This document shows positions 1 through 8,519 of a stretch of 20,572 bases of DNA, piece by piece. The stretch lies in the NCBI GenBank assembly GCA_002633005.1, contig NMRA01000785.1, positions 126,001 through 146,572 on the forward strand, read 5' to 3'. The translations under genes were made by a program, and so were the position numbers. Every line of letters begins with the position of its first letter. Position 1 is the first letter of the stretch. The DNA is from Phoronis australis. Taxonomy: Eukaryota; Phoronida; Phoronidae. A model generated the notes under the pieces. The model ran no database searches, was not told the origin of the DNA, and saw nothing but the letters and a program-made list of their open reading frames with translations.

Positions 1-637
1 ACCAAAGAATAATCCCCAAAATGGGTTTTGGGTCCGTTTGACAAAGAATGCAAATTACTCTTCGATCACTCTGAGTTTTCGTTTCATATTTTTGAGTATT
101 GAACAAACTATGTCAAAGGTATGTTGGAAGAATGCGCGCACCCAGCCTAAAATATTATGGACTCGGNGGGCTCGAATTCTTGAGGATGTGTCCAGTAAGG
201 GGCCACACAATAGAAGGACTCGTCTAAAAGTCAACGTCAGGCGTGGCCTTCTCATCAGGAACACAAGATTTGCATACTGATCCTTTTAAGCGATAATGCA
301 GACGGGGAGAAGGACGCCAGCAAACCGACGCAAACCTAACAAAAATGGCGCAGAAGTTGCCGTCTCCTCAATAGAAAGTACAAAGGCAAACGTAAACAAA
401 CACATTTTGCCACCAGGGGGAACAGTCGTATTTGGATAGATCCGATACTCTATACCGTTTGTCGTCAGCTCCGTTGGAATGCATCCTGTTTCAAATTTCA
501 CAAAGCTCCTTTAAAGGTTTAAGGACATTCAGCCGAAGGGGCAAAAAATAAAATATCCAATAAAGGTCGACACAGTAGTCGGACTGGTCTTCTCGCCAGG
601 AACATATTTGCAAATTTTCATAATCATCAGTATTGCA

Positions 638-833
638 CAGTGGCGGATCTAGGATATCACAAGGGGGGGCCAACATGTTCTCCCGCTGTAAGCATTTGCG
701 CAAACCACGATTGTAGATGCGCACAGCACCGAATGGGGGGAGGTCGGGACGGGGGTTTGCCTCCCTCCCGCCCAGGACATTTTTCTGTTTTTTCCTCTAA
801 AAACCAAGCATTTTCCTTGGTTTCTGATGTATT
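638..833. mobile_element. hAT-like non-autonomous DNA transposon fragment, left end
   Basis: The left terminus CAGTGGCGGATCTAGG is followed by a run of seven G and a G/C-rich core (about 735-772) in which G-rich and C-rich tracts can fold back. A related terminus occurs at 15397, so both look like members of one family. CAG termini are typical of hAT elements. I find no matching right end (GATCCGCCACTG-like), so this copy is truncated or interrupted by the tRNA-like unit to its right. A short hairpin, AAACCAAG/CTTGGTTT with a 7-nt loop, lies at 801-823. The class assignment rests on the terminus only. Confidence 0.45.
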
Positions 834-849
834 ATCCAAGAAAAAAAGG

Positions 850-967
850 AAAAAAAAACAAAAAAACACGGAGAACGTGTCACACAGGAAAAATTGCGAC
901 TTTCACAGATTCGAACTCACGACCTGGATGATAAAACGCGCGTGCTTTACCAATACACCACAATGAC
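850..967 (-). mobile_element. tRNA-derived SINE or tRNA pseudogene (tRNA-Met-like) with Pol III terminator
   Basis: Read on the minus strand from 967, the sequence has a tRNA layout. An A-box-like TGGTGTATTGG is followed by GCACGCGCG, then GGTCGTGAGTTCGAATC, whose AGTTCGAATCT is a good B box. The GGTCGTGAGTTCGA stretch matches the T-arm region of animal elongator tRNA-Met as I remember it. The anticodon and T stems do not pair properly and the acceptor ends do not close, so this is not a working tRNA. About 30 nt downstream, T7 and T9 runs (850-866 on the plus strand) would act as Pol III terminators. A short SINE or a decayed tRNA gene both fit. Confidence 0.5.
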
Positions 968-2160
968 ATCTCTGATAAACAGAAACTAAGAGACCTACTT
1001 GTTTATGGTCCACAGCGTTTGCACGCGAAATCTACTTCTTTTTGTAATGCTTATTACACGTTTTATATTTTGTGTAATCGGTTCTTAACAAATTTGTTGT
1101 ATTTAAAATAGTCTTCAAATGCCCAAAAGACCAAATCCGTTTTTCGTGTTGGCAATAATGACGGGATTGCTTTGGAAATCGTCTTAAGTTAAGGTTTGAC
1201 AAAGAGACAATTAATGAGTTTCTGAGTGATTCGCTTAGGCTTCGATTAAAATTCACATCTTACCAGCACCTTCTGTTTTTTCATCGTGACTCAGATTCCA
1301 TTTTCTTTAAAAAATGAAGCAAATTTTCTTCATAGCACAGTGGAGCAGACGACGGAAACGAGGTCGTAGTGCGCAGCGCCACTGCCGGTCGCCTGGGATA
1401 TCGCATAATTTTAATTACGGGGGTTAATTAATAAACTCAACATTTCCCTACGCTCTTGCTGTTTTATTTTTTTNCCTATAAGTCAATTTTCATGAGAATC
1501 CATCTAAGAACTCCGAAGATACAGAGGCAACGATAAAAGCCACTACGTAAACAGTGCTACTCTCATCGCTCCGAAACTCAATCATCCGTCGTCAGCTACA
1601 TAGGAGCACACCTGTCATTCTGCACATGAAGGGGTTCAGGAGATACAGTTGCATACGTCAGCCACGGGCGTCAGACGGCGCCGGACGCACAAGCAGAGAT
1701 GACGACAACATGCAACCACGTGTGGACTCACCAAAATGCAGCTTCAACGATCATGTTTTATAACGTGAGATTTGGTGTTACCCTCTGACACAGAGCCACC
1801 CGGCTTTACTGAAAAGTGGCCATGTGGAAACATGATGAACAACACACGGAATTCTGTGTGTGGGCATCAATGCGCATGCTTGGTCGGAAGTTAATCGATC
1901 ATATCGCCACCGCTTGCTCTCGCCTTCAATGCGCTGCACTTGTTTGGGCTTAGCCACGGGATCGAGGTTCTTTCGCTTTTGTTTACTTCGATCACAGTCC
2001 GTTGTAATAATTTTACTATTCAATTCAAAGGTGGTCGCCAATGACACTACGTAACAGTAAACTGAAAGGGGTTAACAGATTTCAACCAATGGGAATGCCG
2101 GACTGAATGTTATGACGTCGGTTTCATTAATAATAAATGTGAAGCCATGATAAAAAAACA
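968..2160. other. No recognisable gene
   Basis: The frames here are short and resemble nothing I know. A G/C-richer patch at about 1335-1400 lies between A/T-rich stretches. One undetermined base is at 1474. A minus-strand ATG in good context at 1756 reaches a GTGAGT donor after only 23 nt, too little to call an exon. No tandem repeats are visible. Confidence 0.5.
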
Positions 2161-2164
2161 TTCT

Positions 2165-2189
2165 ACAGTGCTATCTTTCGTAGCACTGT
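2165..2189. repeat. Small hairpin, 9-bp arms
   Basis: ACAGTGCTA (2165-2173) and TAGCACTGT (2181-2189) are perfect inverted copies around a 7-nt loop. No T-run follows and no protein context explains it. It may be chance or a transposon footprint. Confidence 0.6.
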
Positions 2190-2407
2190 GCAAGAGTATA
2201 ACTTGGTGTCATTTTGTACCATTATTCACCTAAACTTGCGGTGGTAATAAAATAACACTGGGTAGGAAAAATAAAAGAAATGCATGACGTCGAATTTAAC
2301 TGTGTTTCAGGGATTTGGTCATTACACCAGTGTTACTGAGTTGTTTATGTTTGACTGCCATAAACAAGTATTCTTTACATCCAAACTGACGTCTCGTGCT
2401 ACATCTG

Positions 2408-2487
2408 ACTCGCTCTAGTCCTAGGCCGATGATACAAACTAACATGACCACGTTAGTTTGTATCATCGGCCTAGGACTAGAGCGAGT
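2408..2487. repeat. Perfect 36-bp inverted repeat with 8-nt spacer
   Basis: The arm 2408-2443 (starting ACTCGCTCTAGTCC) is exactly reverse-complemented by 2452-2487 around the spacer ATGACCAC. There is no mismatch over 36 bp and pairing stops abruptly at both sides. A nine-C homopolymer follows at about 2497. The long frame covering this stretch on the minus strand is a by-product of the palindrome. Complete arm identity implies recent formation, by template switching, as a fold-back element, or as a library or assembly artefact. Confidence 0.95.
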
Positions 2488-2710
2488 AAGTGAGGACCCC
2501 CCCCCCGCGACACGGGTTGATGTGACACCCATTAGCAAGTATTTAGACCCAACTGATAATGAGAATTTCCGCTAGAATGTTACATAATGTCACAACTTTA
2601 TGTCACTGACCGCGTGCGATTTTATTCCATCAAGAGAGACTGTGGGGAAACTTTATATGATACAACAGCTGAGAACATTGATAAGCTCGATGATGCAAAC
2701 TACAGTGTAT

Positions 2711-2846
2711 TCACAGTGTTAACAAAAAATCTTTGGCGAGCGCAGCATTAAAATTTGAACCCACCTTTGGCAGTGAGGTTAGTCGGACCGGCTGATGTGA
2801 TGCCGCTGATGTCGCTGCCCAAAATTTTGATGTGTCATTAAGCGAA
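2711..2846 (-). CDS. Possible second exon of the 3290 membrane-protein gene (speculative)
   Basis: A pyrimidine-rich acceptor (CTATCTGTTCTTGG...CCAG) precedes base 2846. The first base completes the split codon left by the upstream exon, and the frame then stays open for 44 residues to a TGA at 2711-2713. It begins SLNDTSKFW and has an N-glycosylation sequon (NDT). A second ending is possible: an AAG|GTGGGT donor after 2765 would pass the frame to a further exon. The glycosyltransferase-like family usually shows an N.(S/T)TTW..GRN stretch at this point, and NDTSKFW only loosely resembles it. The opposite strand also has an open frame here, so the call is weak. The intron would be 118 nt. Confidence 0.2.
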
Positions 2847-2964
2847 CTGGTATCACCAAGAACAGATAGTGCAAAAATTACCATTTCCTGTTCAGTCGCA
2901 GGTGGACTCCTGCGCCCGACGTCGACAATTTATTTTAAATAAACACTTTCTCTCTTGTACTTAC

Positions 2965-3290
2965 GTAATATGCTTCTTTGAAACATCTGGGCAGACTAAT
3001 TTATAGCACAAAACAATAACGTCGCAGCGACATGCAGTGGCATTCCCTAAAACTTCATGAGTTAAGTAATAGTCCGAAAGACACGAGGCAACTTGTATAA
3101 GATAAAGGAAACGTGGATTTTGCACTGGCTCTTGTCTGAAGACGTGAGTGATTGTATAGTACACGTTCCATTGAGGTCTCCAGTAGTAAAGGCTGAAGGT
3201 GCTGTAGAGTAGGATCCCGACGAAAACGAGTAACAAGGTCCTGTAATGAAAAATAGCTCGATAAATATCAATGGTTCTAATAAGGACCAT
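2965..3290 (-). CDS. First coding exon of a type II membrane glycosyltransferase-like protein (partial)
   Basis: The ATG at 3290 sits in strong context (A at -3, G at +4) and opens a 326-nt exon ending at a consensus donor, AC|GTAAGT, in phase 2. The 108 encoded residues have the layout of a Golgi type II enzyme: a short basic cytoplasmic tail (MVLIRTIDIYRAIFHYR), one membrane span (about residues 19-36, LLLVFVGILLYS), a stem, then a luminal start. The luminal part contains RFLYLIQVASCL, a sequon at GNAT, and the cysteine-framed motif CRCDVIVLCYKLVC. I recall a marine-invertebrate family with LYL(V/I)QTE.C...CDVLVLSYK..C followed by a TTW..GRN stretch and a DDD motif; the match is from memory. 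The catalytic part should lie in later exons, which I cannot find for certain and which may lie beyond the window start. Substrate unknown. Confidence 0.65.
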
Positions 3291-3299
3291 TTTCGCGTT

Positions 3300-4100
3300 A
3301 GGGGAAACGTATCCTCAATACACCTTCACCAAAATTTTAGCTTTTCTGGAACATTTGAACTAGTCTTATTAATTAGAAAGGACGTGTGTCTGAGGTTGTT
3401 GACCCCCTACCTACATGTAGTTATTGCTTATGGTTTAGCCATATCCGAGCGGAAGTGGATATTTCAGGCCAAATAGTTCACTGACAGAGAGTAAAACAAT
3501 GGTGTGCAGGCGAGAGTTCGCTTAGCTCTTGTTTCGACTTAACAGGTTGCATAGAAATCCTTAGTTCAAATATTTGTATCTGTTCAATATCTAACGTGTT
3601 CATTTCGATGTATGAAGAATTATTGATATACAGGAAGTAGATAAAGCACCGCACCAATAAAACAAACGAATTTAACTGATGCTCATACGTCTTCACTGTA
3701 CGTCCATCTTACTGTAAAGGTCGTGCGGTCGCCTCAGACTACACAGTTGTGATGCTAGTGCTGTCCGTAGACGCAACAATCGTGAGAAAAGGGTAAGACC
3801 TTGCAAAACCCCGCGAGTTAACTAAGGAGCTAATTAGCGTATTATAGGTAAATGACAGCCACGGAAGTGATTGCTGTGTGGGGTTGAAATGGTGAATTTC
3901 GAGATAGAATTCACTTTTCTGTTCCAAAACACTGTTCTGCTAAAGACATATGTGACACCGACTGTGGTGTCCAATCGGAAGCTGCAAAAAGAGCAGTGAC
4001 TTCGTCACTTTCCAAGTTCACAAAAGTTTGCAGGTTATGAGGTCATGAGTTACCAAACTGATACAAGGAGGTACATGTTTTTGATGAGAACACCTGACCA
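3300..4100. other. No recognisable gene upstream of the 3290 exon
   Basis: This stretch would hold the promoter and 5' leader of the minus-strand gene. I see no clear TATA or CCAAT arrangement. A TACATGTA octamer lies at 3412-3419. Small hairpins occur at about 3974-3991 (GACACC/GGTGTC) and 3997-4011 (AGTGAC/GTCACT). The open frames are short and unlike any family I know. Confidence 0.5.
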
Positions 4101-4613
4101 TTAATTGGTTACGGAACCACAATTGAGGGTTTGTTGAACGCAGTAAATGGAATTCCGAACAAAACAGATGTCAGCAGAGCTACATGTATGTAGAGGGTTC
4201 ATCAACTTGCCGAATATAGCCGTAGGTGTCAGTTGACTAAGATCATACAAAACGTTTAGGTACATGTATGCTCTTTCCACTTCTTTTCCGATGACATGAA
4301 ACTTCATGAAAAGACTTAAGACTAAAATCAGTCTGATGTAATTTAAGCTTAGCTGCAACCGATGTCCTTTCAATATTAAATGGTTCAAAAGTAACCAGAC
4401 TACAGAATAGAATCGAGAATTTTCAAAATACTTTGAATATTCTGGCGCGCACCAACAGATTGACCGCCACCGTTGAATGTCGTTGAACCCCAGTTTTTTA
4501 TGATTCGCTAATAACAACTGCAAACTCTCTGCTGAGAGTTTAACAAGGAGGGACAATACTAGTAAAGGACACGTTTGTTGATACTTAAATAAGGTCCGCA
4601 CAGTTGTTCTCTT
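4101..4613 (-). CDS. Longest stop-free frame in the window, unrecognised
   Basis: The minus frame is open for about 170 codons (stop TAA upstream at 4614-4616, stop TAG at 4101-4103). Given the A+T content, I estimate only about a 5% chance of such a run arising somewhere in this window. Against a simple gene, the first ATG codon is near codon 99, so translation would have to begin in an upstream exon. The product is rich in leucine, with hydrophobic stretches such as LLVLSLLVKL and LILVLSLFMKF and a cysteine-bearing tail. It resembles nothing I recognise. It could be an internal or terminal exon, an old mobile-element frame, or chance. Confidence 0.2.
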   Translation of the reverse strand, partial: KRTTVRTLFKYQQTCPLLVLSLLVKLSAESLQLLLANHKKLGFNDIQRWRSICWCAPEYSKYFENSRFYSVVWLLLNHLILKGHRLQLSLNYIRLILVLSLFMKFHVIGKEVERAYMYLNVLYDLSQLTPTAIFGKLMNPLHTCSSADICFVRNSIYCVQQTLNCGSVTN

Positions 4614-4619
4614 TTAAAG

Positions 4620-5360
4620 TGCAAATTTTAAAGGCACTGTCTGTTGACGAAATCTAAACGTCAAATGTAAAAGAAACATACGACATGTGCGGCAAAGAAG
4701 CATACGGTTGAATTGTGTAGCAAATGGCTCGTGCCTTATACAAAATCCTTGTCGCAGGCATGGTCACTGAACATTTGTTCACTGTTTACTGAATTCTAAG
4801 TCACTTGTCTACACCTTTGTAAATAATGGGCCCTTATTGATGGAATCAAAATACTACTCTGCATGCAGACATTATTTTATTAAGAAGTCAATCAATCCGC
4901 CTGCTGGTTGCCACCTGTCACAACTTCGCCTAGTGCGTGGCGGTCTTCACGATCGATAGTCAGGAGATCAATTTATGTCATAACACTTCCACGGCTCTAA
5001 TATTTGGAAATGCTTTCTATTTATTTGTCTTTCTTTTTCATGTTTCGCTGGACCTTTCTCGCACCTATGTCCCCGAGTTTGGGCGGCCACCCCTCCCCTC
5101 CTCCTCCATCGGGTGACAACTGCTTGAGCTTACATACATGTATATGTCTACCGCCACACGACCGAGCTGAGTTTAAGAGGCAAATCATCATTACTAATTT
5201 CTACCGTTCTATGCTGTAATAGCCTACTTGTCAATATTACTTTTACTTCAGTATATATACAAGTTAGTAATTGCTTCAGCTTTCTATGAATCAGAAATTT
5301 CTTTAACGTTTGTTATCTCCAATATACTCGTTAAAGTTACAAACGAACCACCTCTGCGTA
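4620..5360. other. No recognisable gene
   Basis: Unique-looking A/T-rich sequence with a TACATGTA octamer at 5135-5142. A CT-rich patch at about 5085-5110 produces a proline-rich frame of no evident meaning. I see no splice-bounded exon. Confidence 0.5.
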
Positions 5361-5580
5361 CGTAGCCGAACCGCATTTTTCCGATAGTCAGTAACGGGTA
5401 CCGTCGTCGGATGGTAGTGTCCTGTGTCAGACCAAAGTCGGTTCATGGGCGGTCTGTCTGCGATGTTACGACCCGTTGACGGACACTGTGGCCGACTTCA
5501 GTAACCGTCGTTGCACCGGTGTCGTGCCACCGCAAGCCAGCATGATGACAACTACGAGACAATCAGGAGAACGAAGATGT
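5361..5580. other. CpG- and G/C-rich island-like stretch, function unknown
   Basis: This block is clearly richer in G, C and CpG than its flanks, with repeated short words such as CGTCG, ACCGTCGT and GACGG. Frames on both strands are short and no known RNA fold is evident. It lies 400-600 bp upstream of the candidate plus-strand exon at 5996, so it might be promoter-linked. It could equally be a relic of an older repeat. Confidence 0.3.
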
Positions 5581-5802
5581 GACTAGACTTGTCTGTAGTA
5601 CAGAAAGATCTAGTCATATCTGCCTACATTACTTCTAATTCTTGACGGTTGTCCCTGTTACATTGTGGCATAGTACAGCTGTATAGAGTGAGGCCAATTA
5701 GACGGACCCTGAAGAAGATGGTCCTAATTTATGTTTAGCCTAAGCTTTTACGATCACCGTGCTAACAAATCAAGACAACTGATTGCGGTTATTTGCGATT
5801 AA

Positions 5803-5965
5803 ACTTGTTTACTGACTTGTTTACTGACTTGTTTACTGACTTGTTTACTGACTTGTTTACTGACTTGTTTACTCACTTGTTTACTGACTTGTTTACTGAC
5901 TTGTTTACTGACTTGTTTACTGACTTGTTTACTCACTTGTTTACTGACTTGTTTACTCACTTGTT
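5803..5965. repeat. 12-bp satellite, 13 full units plus 7 nt, each with a forkhead (FOXO) element
   Basis: The unit is ACTTGTTTACTG, or ACTTGTTTACTC in units 6, 11 and 13. The only variable base is the last. Every full unit contains TTGTTTAC, identical to the DAF-16/FOXO binding element (reverse complement GTAAACAA). The 12-bp period is a multiple of three and lacks stops in some frames, so it creates spurious repetitive ORFs on both strands. The G/C order (five G then C, four G then C, one G then C) suggests block duplication with unit loss. The array ends 30 bp before the ATG of the candidate exon at 5996. Confidence 0.95.
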
Positions 5966-5995
5966 CTATTCCATCGTGCATCATTCATTGCAATA

Positions 5996-6091
5996 ATGCG
6001 AACCGGACGAATTGAGTCTATTATTACTTCGGAAGAACACCAGGAAATTAGAGAGTATGTGATTCTCGCAAACAAAATTATTAATGCAGCA
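5996..6091 (+). CDS. Candidate first coding exon, unknown protein
   Basis: The ATG at 5996 has A at -3. The frame runs 32 codons to a consensus donor, GCA|GTAAGT, in phase 0. The peptide is hydrophilic and helix-prone (ITSEEHQEIREYVILANKI), with an acidic centre, and reads like ordinary protein. No AG dinucleotide lies between about 5850 and the ATG, so it is more likely a true first exon than an internal one. The same frame is stopped by TGA inside the upstream 12-bp array. I do not recognise the protein. The forkhead-site array just upstream would sit in its leader or proximal promoter. Confidence 0.4.
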
Positions 6092-6560
6092 GTAAGTCGA
6101 TGTTAAAAAAAAACTCGTTAACTTGCAGTCTTGGTTTCAAGATTTGCCAGACTTACTCAGTTGACAAGAAAATTTAGTCTTGCTAAGAATTGATTGTACG
6201 ATGTTCATCGAGATCACGTTTAGACAATAAAAATGACCCGCCGTGGCAAGTTAACTTTTCAGCAAATAACAAAAATTCAGTAATTTTCAAGCTCAGAAAT
6301 CACGTGACCCATTCGGACTAGCCGGGCAACCTTCAAGTCAGAGCACAATCGTGTAACAATACAGTTGGAGACCAATTTTCTAGCGCCCATATTGTCACTA
6401 TAATATGTACGTTTTGGTTTACTTTCCATCGTTTTTAAGTGAAATCCAGCCTGAATATCCAGGCCCTAGAGGTATCTGCTTGTTGCGCGTTAAGGTTGAT
6501 CTCAGAAATCCACTCCAATGTCACAACAAGTACAATTTGGAATATTTTTGTCGTTTGTAG

Positions 6561-6812
6561 TTGAAAGTCAACATGAAAATGGAAATCAAAGGTGTTTTGA
6601 GCTATTGCTTCAGATGCGAAAAGAAGCTGAAAACAAGAGTTAGCAAAGCGTTGAAATGCGCTCAAGACTGTGTGCATCTAGGAGTGTTTATTAGAATCAC
6701 TAGGTGGCGCCAAATGTGCCAAACCTGTCCCAAAATAGTAAAAACTCGTCGTCTCTTTAAAATGAACAAGTGTGCTGAATTTCAGAGAATGAAGACACAA
6801 CAACAAAAGTAA
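6561..6812 (+). CDS. Candidate second exon, basic cysteine-rich C-terminus (speculative)
   Basis: The acceptor TATTTTTGTCGTTTGTAG ends at 6560. In phase 0, which matches the donor at 6091, the frame stays open for 83 codons to a TAA. The product is strongly basic (many K and R) and has seven cysteines spaced C-x2-C-x13-C-x3-C-x15-C-x2-C-x14-C, which hints at metal binding but matches no finger I know. Joined to the 5996 exon it would give a 115-residue protein with an acidic head and basic tail. No AATAAA lies just downstream. The intron would be 469 nt. The frame length alone is within chance. Confidence 0.22.
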   Translation: MKVNMKMEIKGVLSYCFRCEKKLKTRVSKALKCAQDCVHLGVFIRITRWRQMCQTCPKIVKTRRLFKMNKCAEFQRMKTQQQK

Positions 6813-7448
6813 AAGTAGAACTGACCCTGCTATCCGTCCGACAGACTGAAGTCGCCAGGTTGACACGTTTATCATTTTTTGGTGATAATAAGCATCCCGC
6901 TCTCAGGAGATACGCATGTTCAAGCAAAAGATAGCCACTAAGGTGCGCCAGAGAAATCGGACCGCCCGAAATTCGACGTCATAAGTGTAGTGGCCAACAA
7001 CACTTTACCAGAATAGCTCACTTCTCTTCCAGGAACGTGCACTGCGTACGAGCAGCGCCCTCTTTGCACAGCTGTGAATTACCTTAGCGCGAAGTCTAGA
7101 CTTAACGACCGCCTTAAATTCTGTTCCGCATTTTCAGGTACAAATTTAGAACGAAATGTAACTCCCAACCTTTCATAATGAAGATAGGCTACAAACATAC
7201 GTTATTACTCTTCATTTAAAGTGGCTCAAGCCATATATATAGTTCTGACGCTCTTGAATCTCATTGGAACAGCAGCACAGTCTTTGTTAGTTACCGATAT
7301 CATTTCTAAAATTTATTTCTAGACTGCGATGCGCTCACACTTTATGGCAGAACTTTATTGTTTATTAAATCTTACCAGCACTGGAAATGACGTCATACGC
7401 TTTAAAACCATTCAATTTACTCTTTTTTGAAGCTTTCATCGTCCTTAT
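6813..7448. other. No recognisable gene
   Basis: A small stem (TTATCA/TGATAA) lies at about 6870-6890. There is no histone-type stem-loop, tRNA or splice-bounded frame that I can support. Confidence 0.45.
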
Positions 7449-7449
7449 C

Positions 7450-7465
7450 TTATTATTATTATTAA

Positions 7466-7496
<31 letters not shown>
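7450..7496. repeat. (TTA)n microsatellite
   Basis: About 47 bp of TTA units with one interruption (AAT) after the fourth repeat. Such runs are usually length-polymorphic. No function is implied. Confidence 0.95.
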
Positions 7497-7497
<1 letters not shown>

Positions 7498-7975
7498 GTT
7501 ATCTTTATCTTAGAGCCTTTTTCGTCGTTCCCTGCATGTCATAGGCATATATCAACTCAGTGAAGGACTGATAGAGAATCTCACTCCAACTGTGTACTGT
7601 AGGACACAAAGCACGTTGAGCTCGGTCTCCTGCGTCATACTTGCGTAAATACCTGATCAAGTATCATTTGTTGACACGATCAATGAAAATTAATTCATGC
7701 CTATTTTTACCATAATTTAACAGCTTAGCTAAATTATACCATTCAGTATGAGAATGTTATCATTATGCCAAGCGTCATAATACGAGCTGGAACTGTCTCC
7801 AACAGTCTCTTAGGTTTAGCGACTCGCGTTTTCATTTAGTTCGAGTGCTTTGGCTGACGCCGCAAATATGTCGACTTCCTATCAAAGCTGTCCCCTGGCT
7901 GGTGGAAGTGTTCAAATCAATAAAAACTAACGGTTTTAAAACGACTTGACATGTTCCGGTGTCATTTATTCAAAT

Positions 7976-8519
7976 GCAACAAGTGATGAAGCAAAGACTT
8001 GCCGGTAATCAGTTATAGGGATTGACAATAAACTAGACCAATAATGACAACCTGTGGTGTGTCAGTTGCCTATTGAGATTGGGCTTGCACCAACTGATGG
8101 GTGGAGCCTCGCGAATTTTAAGCTCCCTGCTTGGTCTATTATCGCAAAGTCATTGAAAGAGCATTGCTAATAACAATGATTGGAGCTCTGTAGATGAATA
8201 TTTACATATTATGTGAACCTCTGTAAGAATTTGTATTTTCCCTGGTCCTGATTTTCAAATGACGAGCAGTTTTGCCTATATAACTGGACCCACATCAAGC
8301 ACAGATAAATTTGTACGCTACCCCGGACCGTAGACCCATAAAAAATTGTCCTTAGTGTTAAAAAAATTCGACAGTTTTAAAGACTTGAATGAGGTTTTAC
8401 GCATCAGTTGGTGCAAGACCGATCTCAATAGGCAACTGGAACACCACAGGTTGTCATTGTTGGTCTAGTTTATTGTCACTCCCTGTAACTGGCCATGCCT
8501 GTGTCTCATCACTTATTGC
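7976..8519. mobile_element. Non-autonomous DNA transposon with ~115-bp terminal inverted repeats
   Basis: The segment 7976-8102 is inversely repeated at about 8399-8519. Long identical blocks include CAATAAACTAGACCAA, ATGACAACCTGTGGTG, TTGCCTATTGAGAT and CACCAACTGATG in the left arm. The arms differ by scattered substitutions and about 6 bp of indels near the outer end. The ~300-bp centre is unique and has no credible transposase frame, so this is a MITE-like or fold-back element of about 540 bp. The outermost matching word is GCAA(C/T)AAGTGATGA. No clean target-site duplication is visible, so the superfamily is left open. Confidence 0.85.

Noticed and set aside
640-966. 108-residue plus-strand ORF
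   Set aside because: It runs through a transposon terminus, a G/C-rich fold-back, an A-rich tract and an antisense tRNA-like unit.
2296-2538. 80-residue minus ORF
   Set aside because: Its centre is the perfect inverted repeat, and it has no protein character or splice support.
5803-5965. CRISPR-like array
   Set aside because: The units are contiguous 12-mers without spacers, in eukaryotic-type DNA.
5793-5996. Repetitive ORFs (LFTD on plus, VSKQ on minus)
   Set aside because: They are produced solely by a 12-bp tandem repeat whose period is a multiple of three. Both strands are open, and nothing else indicates a protein.
6865-6892. Histone-type 3' stem-loop
   Set aside because: The stem TTATCA/TGATAA does not match the conserved histone stem-loop and no histone frame is near.
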